A DNA stretch of 64,000 nucleotides from Salvator merianae (GCA_003586115.2 QVOM02000126.1:55238047-55302046), one strand, 5' to 3'; shown: positions 47,215 through 58,910, counted from the stretch's first letter. Program-made: numbers and translations. The notes: generated by a model not told the origin, from the sequence alone.

Positions 47215-47705
47215 ATCTATAACATGGACTGTGCCTAACAACTATATACTAAAAAATTAAACAAAACAAACTCCTAAAGTCAAGATGTTTTGCCCTGAGG
47301 TTTTCAGTGTGAGATAGCCTAGATTCTGCTAAGCTGTGGCCAGCATGCAAACTGTGAGGGGTAATGCGGGAAGGACACACTGAATTTTGATGCTTGGTTT
47401 CACTGTCTTTTATATTATTGTTCCAGTGGAGTTGGAATTGTGATTCTTGTATTATATTGATGTGTTATATATAATTTCTTTCTAGTTTGGATACAATTGT
47501 ATTGTTAAATTTTGATGAAGAATTTTATGTGAATATTGTTGCGGTTTCTCTCTCACAACATTAGTTGGTTGTACACACACACATTAGTTGGTTATTTTTG
47601 AGCCTGGCTCATTTCTGTCCTGGGGGTAACCTCCAAAAGATGACAACTCTGTGACTTCAATACTAGTGAGGAATAGGGTTTTGATTTTACATGTAGTGTT
47701 TCATT

Positions 47706-47761
<56 letters not shown>
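47706..47761. repeat. (GATA)14 microsatellite
   Basis: Fourteen perfect GATA units, likely polymorphic in length. Confidence 0.97.
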
Positions 47762-47769
47762 TTTTGTTT

Positions 47770-48245
47770 GTTTGTTTTGTCTGTCTTCTAATTGTACATG
47801 TTTTTTTTGTTTTAATATTCTGCTGTTTTAAACTGTATTTAACTTTGTATGGAAATTTTATTGCAAACCACTTAGAGATTATGATATGAAGAAACAGTAT
47901 GGAAGTGTTGTACATTAAATAAGTAAACAGGGATGTGCATGAACAAAATTCACATTTTTGATCTACTGACAAAGTCAGTGAATCACAATGTGTTCATTTT
48001 CACAATTTTCACAATGTTTTCCCCATCCAAAATTCCCTTTTCATGGGTTGAAACACAGCAAAAACATTAATATTCAAACAAATATTCCACTTTCACAAGG
48101 GTAGAGTCTGGTTCATTTTGCTCAAACTCTGAAAGTGCAAAAAAGTGCATTTTTTAATTTGATGTCAATATCTGCAAATGTGAAATTTTTGACTGAATGT
48201 TCAAGCGCAAAATGAATTTTCATATGTCTATAAATAAACACTCAT
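47770..48245 (+). mobile_element. L2/CR1-type LINE 3' UTR, interrupted by hAT
   Basis: T-rich text with ctgttttaaactgtattt and ttgcaaaccacttagagatt leads to acattaaataagtaaa. After the hAT element at 47928-48230 the tail resumes as taaataaacac. This is a LINE 3' end in plus orientation. Confidence 0.6.
47928..48230. mobile_element. hAT MITE, 300-bp family, 8-bp TSD (7/8)
   Basis: The left end cagggatgtgcatgaacaaa and right end gaattttcatatgtcta are inverted. Flanking octamers taagtaaa and taaataaa match at seven of eight. The insertion lies in the AATAA tail of a LINE. The interior matches 8135-8449. Confidence 0.85.
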
Positions 48246-48830
48246 ATAACAGAGCTAGCAAACTGGAAAGGAAGAGCAGTGCTCCAATTAAAGACTCCTC
48301 TTTGTTCTCTCTTAACTTTGGTTTGACTCACAATTGATCAAACTATCATTTGAAGATATTGAAGGTAAGGCTCTTCCCTGTGCTTCTCCCCTTCCTCATA
48401 GGCCTACTACGCTCTTTCAACAGCCATTGCTACTTTCAATAGAATTTAAGGGTCAGCAGAGTCACTTCACATCGTGCCTTTCGTAGCTATATAGCTGATC
48501 CAGGTCCACTATCACAAGATTATATTCATCATCACAAACATGCAATGAGATGTGATATTAGATGGCTGGACTCTTAATGACAAGTATGCAGAGAGCTCCT
48601 TCTGAGCAACCATGGTTAGGAAAGATCAGGCACTGGAGAAAAATATACATATCACAAGGCACAGAGCAAGCACTAATAATATTTTTTGCAGGTTTGCTTA
48701 AATGAAAGACTTGGAATTACTGCCAGTAACAGATGCTTACATAAAGGTCCTCTTAGACATAAGTTAATTTCACTGTAGTATATATGACCTTCTACTGAAT
48801 GGTATTTATATTTTGCCCTTGTTTACATAT
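48246..48830. other. unassigned sequence
   Basis: No gene or repeat family recognised. Confidence 0.45.
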
Positions 48831-48856
48831 ATGTATATGTGTGTGTGTGTGTGTGC

Positions 48857-48908
<52 letters not shown>
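48831..48908. repeat. (TG)n(TA)n compound microsatellite
   Basis: About nine TG units broken by one CG, then about 25 TA units (48860-48908). Confidence 0.95.
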
Positions 48909-48911
<3 letters not shown>

Positions 48912-48959
48912 CACTATTGACATAGGTGCTTTGATATTCAGAAACTATTCATGTCAAGA

Positions 48960-48983
48960 AACAGCTGGGTTTTACTGTGTTGC

Positions 48984-49038
<55 letters not shown>

Positions 49039-49240
49039 TCCTCCTTTTCTCTTCTTTTTTTTCCCTTTATGGAGTAATTAAATTCTGAAAGGAATGCATT
49101 TTTTTCCTTTCTAGGCTTTGTATATAAATTATACATTTTCTTAAATATCTGCACTTTCTATTTCAAGTCTGAATTGATAACCTATGTTTTGCACAGTAGG
49201 TCGAACGCATGCTGTCACATGCCAGAGCAAAGATAAACCT
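48960..49240 (+). repeat. copy B of a 250-bp duplicated unit (see 42905-43150)
   Basis: cagctgggttttactgtgtt, taaattatacattttcttaa and tgttttgcacagtaggt occur in the same order as in copy A. A CTTT expansion (48984-49041) is inserted here and absent there. The identity is clearly above chance in the last 130 bp and lower before. Confidence 0.65.
48984..49041. repeat. (CTTT)14 microsatellite
   Basis: Fourteen tetranucleotide units, uninterrupted. Confidence 0.97.
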
Positions 49241-49327
49241 CACATTTTTAACTTTCTCTGTTTCCAAGAGGCTCTTCAGCAACACACCACTTAAAGGGAC
49301 TACAGTCTTGGCCTTGAAGCATGCCAC

Positions 49328-49330
49328 TTT

Positions 49331-49377
<47 letters not shown>
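49328..49377. repeat. (TTTC)12 microsatellite
   Basis: Twelve units of the same tetranucleotide as the tract 290 bp upstream. Confidence 0.97.
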
Positions 49378-50388
49378 ATGTAGTCACACCATGTAGCCCA
49401 CCAGATTATGCTAGCTCTTGCTCACAGGGATCATTAATTTCCATAGAGGACAATGAGAAGCATTAGTTCTAGTTATATGGATGGGACAATATGGTTATCT
49501 TCTGGACAGATGAAAATTAACATAAGTCAGCACAGCATAGCCTCCTCACACCATTAAAACTCATTATCACTATTTTTGTACTGGAGCAGCAGCTATCAGG
49601 GTGTACACCGTATGAGGAAAGCAAGTTAACATGCAGATTATTTTTTTTTCTTCAAAAGGGACTGTTAGTCAAAAGGGGCAGAAGTAATTTTCAGCAATTC
49701 CTTTTGCTGCCTTTAGGTGCATAGGGATGAAAGGATTGATTTTTTTAAATGTATTCAGGCAAACTAAGGGTGTGATTACACTGAGCAGATTTTAAGCATT
49801 TATTTCTCAAGGAACAACCCAATCTGCAGAAGCTCTAAAACTAAGCGTCACACAATATAAAAATGTGCCTACTTCCCCTTGTTGCCTTCCATGCCCCATG
49901 TCCTTGCCAATCTGTCCTTGCCTTGCGTTGGTGGCTGCTGGGCCAATTTTCCATGAACCTGATTGGCTGGTAGTAGAAGCAGGCTAAGATTGCCTCAGGA
50001 GTCTAACAGTGATTTCACCCCATCCAACCTTAATGCCTTCTCACCCTTAAAGTGATTGCTTCATATCTGCAGAAGGGACATACAAACAGAGATCCCAGAA
50101 TAGGGAAAAGTGGTTTTATTAAAAATATTTTCTGTGTGTCCCAAAGGTCTCAAAATTGCCTCAGGGGCATCTAAAACCATTTGCCTGAACATACACTGTG
50201 TTGATATTCCTGATATTGCTTGCAAACTGAAATGCAGAGTTTAGTGAATTTACAAAGTATTCAGATTTCAGGACACAGTTTCAGTGGGTGATGGGGCTAG
50301 GAAGGAATAAACAAATGAAAAACAGGGGGAAACAGCTTTAAAAATCTGTGCTTACAAAAATGTGTGAAGTAAAAACTTCCCTGCACAA
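49378..50388. other. unassigned; inverted word pair
   Basis: No gene. gtattcaggcaaa (49752) is the near complement of tttgcctgaacatac (50178-50192), hinting at a decayed TIR element of about 440 bp that I cannot confirm. Confidence 0.3.
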
Positions 50389-51517
50389 TAGGGATGTGCA
50401 CGAAATTTCGAAGCAACGAAATTTCGTACGAATTTCGTTGCTTCGCAACATTCGCATCGAATGCGAAGTGCCCTCTCTATCGCGAAAGCGAATAGCGAAA
50501 GTCACGGCGATTTTCGTCAATTTTCGTGACCTTCGCTACTCACCGCGAAGGCTATTTTTCGTCTTTTTTCGCTGCAAAAACTGCGATGCAACGAAGCTCG
50601 TTAGCTTCATAGCCTCAAGTCTCTGCCTCTAGAGGTGGAAATTGTAATGCATCACATTAGGAAAGACGGTATTTTTTTAACTCTTCGCCTGCCTCGCAGC
50701 GATCACACCGCATGAGGATAAGAAACTCAGATGGCTAGGAGTTAATAAAACGTCTTTGATGGTGGTATATAGTTCTGCTTTTTGAAACGGAGGGCAAGAC
50801 AAGGCGTCATTTTGCTGCTGCTCGGAAGTAGGGAGGGAGGGCAAGACGAGGCGTCATTTCACTGCTGCTCGGAAGTAGGGAGTTATTTCATCCTGCGGCT
50901 GCCGCCAGTCTTCTAAATTACGCGCTGAGCTGAAGGCAATTGCTTCGTGCGTCGCTGACTAAGCCTGCCAGCCTCGTAGGCGAGGTAATAATTTCTGTGC
51001 CCCAAACGATCGGCACGGACGGCAGACAGCGACGAGTCGCGCCGATAAGTTAAAGGGACAGAAGTTAGCGCGCGTGCGCGCACAGACATGAGCGTCGAAA
51101 AGGCATCGAAAATGACAAAAAATCAAAGCGAAAAAAATTCCTTCGCTTGCTTTCGCTTGCTTTCGAGCTGCAGTGAGGAACCCCAAACGTACCTTCGTTG
51201 CTTTGAATCCTGCTACAAACCGGCCGCCGGTAAAAAGTAAGCTCTGTGCAATTTTTACTTTTAACGAAGCAACTCCTTAAATTAGCAACGTGGACGGTCA
51301 AATATAGAAGGGAGAGGGCAGGGGGATATGCGGTGTTTGTTTTTTGCTACTTATTTCATTGATTTTCCACTTCCGGTTTTCGAAAATTTTCGAAAATTTT
51401 CGCTGCGAAAACGAAAATCACCATTTTCGCGACTTCCGTTTTCGTGCGAAAACGAAGCAACGAAGTTTCGATGCATTGCGAAACAAACAGAGAAAATTCA
51501 TTTCGTGCACATCCCTA
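50389..51517. mobile_element. non-autonomous hAT element with perfect 8-bp TSD
   Basis: Begins TAGGGATGTGCACGAAAT and ends ATTTCGTGCACATCCCTA, an essentially perfect 18-bp inverted pair. ctgcacaa flanks it at 50381-50388 and 51518-51525 without mismatch. Subterminal text is rich in ttcg, cgaa and gcgaa. A 47-bp unit is repeated in tandem at 50789-50882. The 1,129 bp are CpG-rich, so the insertion is likely young. No transposase frame is seen; the open frames are short and overlapping. Confidence 0.95.
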
Positions 51518-51525
51518 CTGCACAA

Positions 51526-52993
51526 TCTTTCTAGTGGAAGGATTCCTCTGTGTGCATGCCACACATCACTTCAAATGTCACTTGGCTGAAAACACAATAT
51601 GATGCAAGCTCTATATGTCTCATTCCAGACCCTTTCATGTTGCAACTTCTGACATGGGAAACTACTCTAATCCAGCTAGGTTTCTTACATGAATGCTTTA
51701 GATGCCTTAGCAATGTGGCCAAAAGTTGTTGTAGCTGTACCCAGTTACAAATTCTTCAGTAGGCAAGAGTCAGATGAGATCATGTCCAAGATGATCTCTC
51801 TCTTCCTTTCCCTCATGTTTCCACAAAAGAAAGGTTGCATGATTTCTCACAATATTTTAAGAAACAGGACAAAAAATTAAGCATTCTCCATGCATTATCA
51901 TACATGCATAATGTTCTGCATGTATGGGTTTAGTTACATTGGGCCTATGATGTAAATGTGTTTTCTGTTGTTGCCCATCTCTTATATACAAAACATAAGC
52001 ACTAATGAGAAGAAGAAAGTAATGAGGCACAGGGATTATACATTGCATGTATACAATTCTTAACTGAATGCATCACTCTACATTTTCATAAAACATTTCC
52101 CACTAAAGCTATTGTTGAAATTACTCATAAGAAATGCATTTCTTGAACAAATCCCACATAAAAATATCCAATCACTTTATATACTGTCACTTACTGTAGC
52201 TGCCCCCATGCGTAGGAAGTAGTAATTAACTTCAAGAAGGTTATATTTCATTGCCAAATGTTCAAATGTCAGCCTTATAAATATCTTAATACAAACAAAA
52301 TAAGAAACGGTTGGTGCTAGAAAGGCAGAATAATTTTAGGAGTAGGAGGGGTAGAAGACTCTTCTTGGAAGGACCATGATGTCTAAACAATCATTGCTGT
52401 CAGTCCAGAGCCTTCCAGTTCTCACTGGACTCTACTCTCACCTTCAGTGATCACTGTCAAGAGAGCCTATGATGGGTAGGAATTCAAGGCCAACAACATG
52501 AACAAAGGCACCATCCAGATGTAACCAAATGGGCAACCTAGGATTGACTAAGGTTCACATGTCATTCCACAAGATGCAAGTGTCTCCTCCCAATCAGTGA
52601 AAGGGGCAACATTTTTGCATGGTGGGATTTCCCATTCAGAGTTCATTCCTTTTGTAGGAATTGCCCTGTCCCTAACTCTGAACTTCTGGGCCACACAGAT
52701 TGCACACAGTCTAACTTCTAGGTTGGCTCCCTGTCCCTGGCCAGCAACCCTGGGAGGAAATGTCAATGTCTGCTGGTGGCATTCTACCCAAAGAAAGGTT
52801 CTGCTGGCACGAGCCAGCAGAATTAAGGTAAGTGTTCACTCTGAATGCTTTTGTGGTTGAGGTGAAGTGGCACCACAGATTGGAGCCCTTAATGTAATGA
52901 TTCCCTTGATTCCGTGGTTCAAACACCATTTACTGCTCCCCAAATACTATCCTATCAATTGTGCCCTGCAATGAACCAGAGTGACTATGCAAA
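51526..52993. other. unassigned sequence
   Basis: No gene. gcatgtatgggtttagt and acatgcataatg near 51900-51935 are local inverted words. gctggcacgagccagc (52803-52818) is a short perfect palindrome-like hairpin with a donor-like aaggtaagtg after it. Confidence 0.4.
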
Positions 52994-52994
52994 G

Positions 52995-53067
<73 letters not shown>
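52994..53067. repeat. (TC)12(TA)11(TG)14 compound microsatellite
   Basis: Three different dinucleotide runs directly joined. Confidence 0.97.
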
Positions 53068-53071
<4 letters not shown>

Positions 53072-53134
53072 ACTAAAAAATGAGTTTCTTTAACAGAACT
53101 AAAAACAAAAGGAGGAAAAAGGGAATGGCCCTGA

Positions 53135-53395
53135 GAAGCTAGTAGCTGTGGACAACTAAAACATTGTCCACAACTGTACTGGAAGCAGCTGGACTGCTCT
53201 TGGTCAGCAGTATTTGTTCCTGCTTCTGGGTGTGAATGTTGCAGGCCACATCACAGCATGGCTACAGCTATGCCAGGATGGCAATAGACAGATATTTCTG
53301 TGGTTGCCGTCATGCCAGGTGGGCTGTCATGGTCCATGCTGTTCCAGCCCTCAAATGGCTTCTACCGTTCTAAACTTGAAAGTGTGAACAGGCCC
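53135..53395. mobile_element. MITE, main family, left-truncated
   Basis: The right end aagtgtgaacaggccc is intact and the body (ctgtactggaagcagctgg, cttctgggtgtgaatg) matches 36495-36922. The hairpin gtggacaactaaaacattgt followed by ccac lies at its left edge. The left terminus is lost. Confidence 0.75.
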
Positions 53396-53582
53396 TTAGA
53401 CAGTGGTCTCTGTAGATCCTGGCCTACAAAGAAGTGGAGAGATGCATAAGCAATTGGAAGCCACACTCTGGTATCTCCAAACCACATTTCAGCTCATTGT
53501 ACATTGAAATACAAGTTGCACCTTACCTATTTCATGCCAAGGCAGGACTGCATCCTTTACCATCTGTGACCCAGGAATGCAA

Positions 53583-54034
53583 GGACCTGGTTGCACTTTA
53601 GTGCTAGTGAGTGTCAAGTCATTCATTAGCACAATACGTCCACATTTTGTGGAGGCCCAAACAGTCAGGAACATCTGAAGACTCTCCCAAGTGCACTAGC
53701 TGTGAACAAGAAAATTATTGTTCAGAGCTGTACCAGGAGCAGCTGGTCTGCTTCCAGTATGCAGAGTTTGCACCCACTTCTGGGTGTAAATGCTGCAGGC
53801 CACAGTGCAGCTGTGGCTGCACAGTTGCATGCCACAACCCCAGTCACCATGGCAGTGGCTGGATGTTTCTGCAGTCACTGTCATGGCGGGGCAGCCAGCA
53901 TTCACACTGCAAGGGCTGGGAGCTCATTTCTGTGTTCTAATCCTCGCAGTGCTGATGACCACTGCACCACAGGGACTGTTCCACCTTGGAATTATCAGAT
54001 TCTACCATTACATGGTGGAAAGTTCAAAAGGCCC
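53583..54034. mobile_element. MITE, main family
   Basis: The left end ggacctggttgcactt and right end aagttcaaaaggccc are inverted. The left hairpin is gtgctagtgagtgtcaagtc followed by attcattagcac. The body matches 36495-36922 (accaggagcagctggtctgc). Flanking triplets caa and ata do not match. Confidence 0.8.
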
Positions 54035-54723
54035 ATAGTTTACTGCTTCCTTAGTAGGTGCTTGAGTTTCCTCCAGGGAAGTCTTCTACTTTAACTGTCT
54101 TTTAGTCTCCCTCTTTGGAAAACTTAAGAATTGCATAATTTCTTTAAATGCTTTGCCTGAGGCTTCAAAACTAAATTTAATTATTCTAATTTAGGGGAAG
54201 AATGCCATCTCCTCCTTATCTACAATGTACCAGTTGAGGGTTTTTTTTACAAAAAAACAAAAACCTGTTTTTGCAATATGAACTTGAGTACATCCCTGAA
54301 AGAGACTTAAAAATTAGGATTTGTTCAAACTTACCTATATAATGCAGTCATATAATGCAGCCCAGTATTACAAGTTTAGTAACACAGGGAAATGTTGATA
54401 AACCACTCAGAAGTCAGGCAGCTAGTGTGAAAACTCCAGTAATTCCACAAAGTTCAGACAACCAATCTACATTTCATACTTGAATTCTACAGCTGTCACC
54501 TTCCATCTGGAATTTAAAATTGCTACTAGCATCACCATCACAAGATTTTTTTCAGAAGGAAAATTGCATTATTCTCTGGTGGGTAAAAGAATGAAGCATT
54601 CCCTGGCATTCTAAAGTCAAACATATTTGTGATGGTTTTTGTAGAAACAGTTTATCAGAGGAAACCTGATGAAATGAACTCTTATTAATGAATGTTTGTT
54701 CGTTCTCAAGTCAGTCAATGTGA

Positions 54724-54808
54724 TGCCTTCTAGATATTGCTGGACTCAAAACTTTCATTGGTCCCAGCAGATGGAAAGGGATGACTGTGACTATGTAGTT
54801 CAACAAGT
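54724..54808. repeat. fragment of a foldback repeat (tggactacaactccc-type)
   Basis: gccttctagatattgctgga followed by ctcaaaactttcattggtcc and tgactatgtagttcaacaag resembles a common reptile foldback repeat whose arms read like ggactacaactcccatcag. Strongly diverged. Confidence 0.4.
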
Positions 54809-55796
54809 TGACTTATTCTGGTTTGATTTTTTTTTTTTTTTTTGCAGTTTATAAGGTATCAAAAGGTCTTTTATATATAAAACACAGCACCCTACAATAA
54901 ATTTATTGCTATCACTAAACCTTATGTGTAAATTAAGCACAGTATAATAAACAAGTATTGATCAGTTGGAATGTTTTATCTAAAGAGGGAAAGTGACAAT
55001 ATGTTGCAGTTACTTAGAAAAATGTGGGCAGCTTCCATTTCAATTGCTGTATAAAAATTACTCACATTTTAAAAAATAATGCACTTAAGAGGATATTTTA
55101 ATTGCAAAATAAAAAGACATAATGCAAACTGGCCCCTTACACATAATATCAGCAAACCAATTGTAATTAAATCACTTAAAGGATATAGGCTAAAATATTT
55201 AGGTCAAACAAATAATTCCAGGCTTCACTGAAGCTAGATCCAGACAGTTTATATATTCTGCTCTGTACTGTTTCCCCTTGACTGCTACCCCCCATAAAAA
55301 TATTTTTTTATATTTGCTTTTACAATTTTAAATGTGTCTTTTTAACACAACCCTCAGCTTGTGCTAGATCCATTAGGGGAAAACTGAATTATTTTCCAAG
55401 GTCATTACTGCAGTATATTAGAGAACTTTAGTGTTTTACTGTATTGTATTATATGCTGCAAGTTCAGAACTTCAGAGAAGCTTTTGTGAGCAAGGTAAAA
55501 CAAAAGTCAGATTTGTTAGAATATGGATTCTATATTAGCCATAAGCTAATGCCAATATTCTCTAGTCTTAACAATTTCCTGTTTCCTGTACTATAGTTAT
55601 TTTGTTTATGCTGAATGGAAAGTTACTGAAGTAGTCAACATCCAGCTTCATAGAATTGTTATGGCTAGTATGTTACAGATAACAGTATTTCCTATCCGTG
55701 AGAACCTTAGCTTGAGAGCTTATCTATTCAATAACAATGTATTACAATAACAATGATGTGATGCTATATGAGTCCTTTATAGATGGATGCTATATA

Positions 55797-55824
55797 CATT
55801 CATTCATTCATTCATTCATTCATT
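55797..55824. repeat. (CATT)7 microsatellite
   Basis: Seven perfect CATT units. Confidence 0.95.
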
Positions 55825-57216
55825 ATGAGCTGATTATTATTATGTGTAACTATGTGACAGTGATTGCAACTCTTGTAACCATGTTTCCTGATTTTACTTT
55901 ACTGAAGATATTCTAATACTGCTACCATAATGTGCAGTGCAACTGTATTTTATCCTACTTAACTATTTTTACTATGGAACTAAGCAACAATAAAGACTAA
56001 GCTTTGTAGTCAACTCTGCTACTCACAGAGTTTATTTTTCTACTTCACGGGAACGACTCATCAGTCTTCCGCACAAAGAAATGCGCACTCTAACAAGAGT
56101 AGCTCTACTCTGATCCTTATTCTTGGGCCAAACAACACACTCTAGCTGACTGCAAATAGTGGATCATTGTTGGATATACAAAGAGGAGGAGGATTTCCCA
56201 CATGCACAGAGGCCATGTCACCTCCACAGGCACTTGATCAAAGAGGATAGGGTGTCAGGTTTGCACTTCTGATGACATGAAACACCTATCAAAATCTACA
56301 ACACCCACTCAAGAACCCCTACTTGAAGCATCTAGACCTGAGGGTAAGATATCACATTCTTCAGAGTACACCTCATTTTCCACATTGTTAGGTATCTTTG
56401 GATATGTAAAAGCACCTGGCAAAGTGGCAAATGAGGCACTTCTGTTGAAGCACCCACTTCCAGGCCTTACCTCACCAAAACTGGAGACTCAGTCTAAAAG
56501 TGGGCAAAAAAACAGAATTGAAATACATATATATTTCTGCTAATACATATATATCTTTCTGCTAATATTTCTCTTTCAATGTAGTTTCCCCCAGTTGCTT
56601 TTTGTCTTAAAATGTCTTAAAAACAGAGAAAAGTAAAGCTGTAGCATCAAAAGCAGCATGAATAAATCATGCAAAGCTTATTATAGTGCCAAATTCAAAT
56701 TCAGTGATAAGAATTGAGAGGTCTGCACCGTACCAACTGTTTAAAGGACCTAAATAACATAAAGATCTTTGGTTGGTTCAACCCCTGTCTCAAGGATACC
56801 CCTAAGTAGCCAAGAGTCATGCCACAGAGCTAGTAGAGTGACAGGAGATGGAAGACCTCTGATTGGAGCCTGGATGAAGATATTTTTGAACTGCATTGTG
56901 GCTGAAGATCATTCCTGTCTTACTTCACATTTTCTTGTTTGCTTCACTTGATTTGAATGGGCATTCATCAGCAGACTTCCACCAACAATCAGCTAAGTGC
57001 CTGATTCCAAGCCTTGATAAAGACAACATTTGGTTGAGGATCCCCTTTTTTTATCATTGCAGCTCACAAACAGTGGGTATAATGAATCAAAAGCTGCTCA
57101 ATTATCAATCATGTGGTCCAATTCTATAGCCAGTTGCAGTTTCTTAGTCCATTTTAAAATGAATGAAAGAGGAATTCAGATTTGTTTTGCTATGAACCAA
57201 TCAAATTAACAAATGA

Positions 57217-57560
57217 TTATAAGATCAGCCCTGCTGGATCAAGCCACAGACCATCTAGTCCAGCATCCTTTCTTGCACAGTGACCCACCTCTTGCTTCTG
57301 GACATTCTCAAGTAGAAGACAAAGGTGAAACCCACACTTGCTCTTGATTCCCTACAAGTGGCCTGTAGAGGCATCCTATCTATCTCTCCAACCCAGAGAT
57401 AGTATCTAGACATCCATTCTAGGATCCATTAATACATCCATGAATTTGTCTAACCCTTTCTTAAAGTAATCCAGGCTAGTGGCCATCACCTGGTCTTCAG
57501 GTAATAAATTCGGTGCTCCTGCAAATTGTTTGCAAATTAGAATTCACTTCTTAAGCCATG
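57217..57560 (+). repeat. dispersed squamate-type repeat
   Basis: agatcagccctgctggatca, catctagtccagcatccttt, catgaatttgtctaaccctt and ggctagtggccatcacc are landmarks of a repeat I recall as common in squamate genomes. The order is conserved over about 340 bp. The 3' end is approximate. I cannot name its class with certainty. Confidence 0.65.
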
Positions 57561-58079
57561 TCTCCTCTTACGTTTTCAGATACCTATACAGGCTGTTTGG
57601 GATGGCATGTCTCCATTTTCAGTGGCAACAGATGCCTGCTGGAGTACCCAACCTCCCCCCCCCCCAGATGTCTGGAAGTTAGAGCACAAGCAACACCATA
57701 GAAGGCAGGATCCCAGCTCAATGTCTTTGCTGTGGTCACATGACATAAAGTGGGGATACAGAAGGACCTGTCACCAACATGGAGAGGATGCTGTGGTGGA
57801 GCCACCAACCTCCAGGTGTTTCCTCTGTGGTAGACACAGTTGCAATCATAATAACACGCTTCTTCAGATTTTAACTGATACTGTTGGCACAAAAACATGC
57901 CCCACAACTCAGATCTTATGCAAAAACAAGCAGTCTTCATTTCGCATCAAGATTATGTTTTACTCCAAATTGTGTACAAAACTATCTTATGCAGAAGAAC
58001 GTATAGAAACAGTTGGGAGCGTATTATTCATGACAAAAACACAAAACCAATGTCTAATGCAGACATTTTGTTCTTTTGT
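57561..58079. other. unassigned; part of a long chance frame
   Basis: The first part of the longest open frame in the window (57607-58272, plus) lies here. It has no recognisable domain and continues antisense to the L2 fragment, so I do not call it a gene. A C run is at 57655-57665. Confidence 0.4.
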
Positions 58080-58910
58080 TCATACCACTGTCTCTTTCAA
58101 GGCCAATGGGACCACATCCTCATGCAAAGATGTGCTCACCACTCCCTGGATCTACCCAGTCAAAGCATGCCAGCTAGCTCTAGTAAGCCAATATGGGCAA
58201 AGTTCCAGAATGCATGTCACAGGCTGGATAGCCACAAGTGACTTAGTCACATCCTCAGGCCTCAAAGACTGAAAGCGATCCCAACAAAAACAAATAAGAC
58301 AGCTCACTGGACACCCTGCCAGGTAATACTTCAATGGGAGTGCTTAAGATGGCATGAAGACGAACATCTTTGCAAATTTATCAGAGCAGGCTTTAGCGGG
58401 TTCTAATACTTGATTTCCAGGAGCAGATGACAACAGCCCGTTAATCACTTGGAACAGCTCTACTGGACAGATATTTGAGGATGCAATGGAGGTTGCAAAA
58501 TAAGCATTTTTCTCAGCCTTCTGCCACAGTGTAGGCACAATTACGTGCTCTCACACATGCATGGTCACCTTTATGGGGAGCTGCACACTACCTGCATTCT
58601 AACCATCTCCTGACTTGCTTCTTCACCTGAAGCTCTTCAGAAAAACAAGGAGCAACTCAGTTTGCACTGCATCAGAGCAGGCACTTAGGGGTAATCATGT
58701 TGACAGCCCACTGTGTTACACAAATCCACAAGGACCTCAACAGATCACCAGGACTGGCCTGTGGAAATTCCCCTAGACCATTCAGTAATCTATCAGATTT
58801 CATAAGTATCCAAGAGTGAGTCCACCCCCACCCTTGTAGCAGAGTAGTGCTATCTTTAAACCAAGTCTCACTAGATGGTGATCTGACAGTGACAGTGAAC
58901 ATAGACCTTC
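58080..58910 (-). mobile_element. L2-clade LINE, endonuclease-RT linker fragment
   Basis: On the minus strand the frames read AYFATSIASSNICPVELFQV near 58440-58505 and ACSDKFAKMF near 58360-58395. TCILELCPYWLTRASWHAL follows near 58155-58215, then a VPLALKETVV block near 58083-58110. This is the L2 segment that leads into the reverse transcriptase. Weaker similarity continues to about 58910. RT proper is not recognisable below 58080. Confidence 0.65.

Larger units (their letters stand above)
54035..57216. other. unassigned; possible solo LTR near 55.7-56.05 kb
   Basis: No gene. A segment ending at about 56047 has gcaacaataaagactaagc as a polyadenylation-like word, and upstream text compatible with an LTR, but no terminal duplication or partner is visible. 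Poly-T at 54829-54843. Confidence 0.35.

Noticed and set aside
47592..47972. 126-codon frame with a repeated SIYL-like peptide
   Set aside because: The repeat is the translation of the GATA microsatellite.
48799..49466. Frames rich in SFFL and YIYI repeats
   Set aside because: They translate the CTTT and TA microsatellites.
55669..56047. Possible solo LTR
   Set aside because: Only a polyA-like word supports it; no ends, duplication or second copy are visible, so it is not listed as a separate feature.
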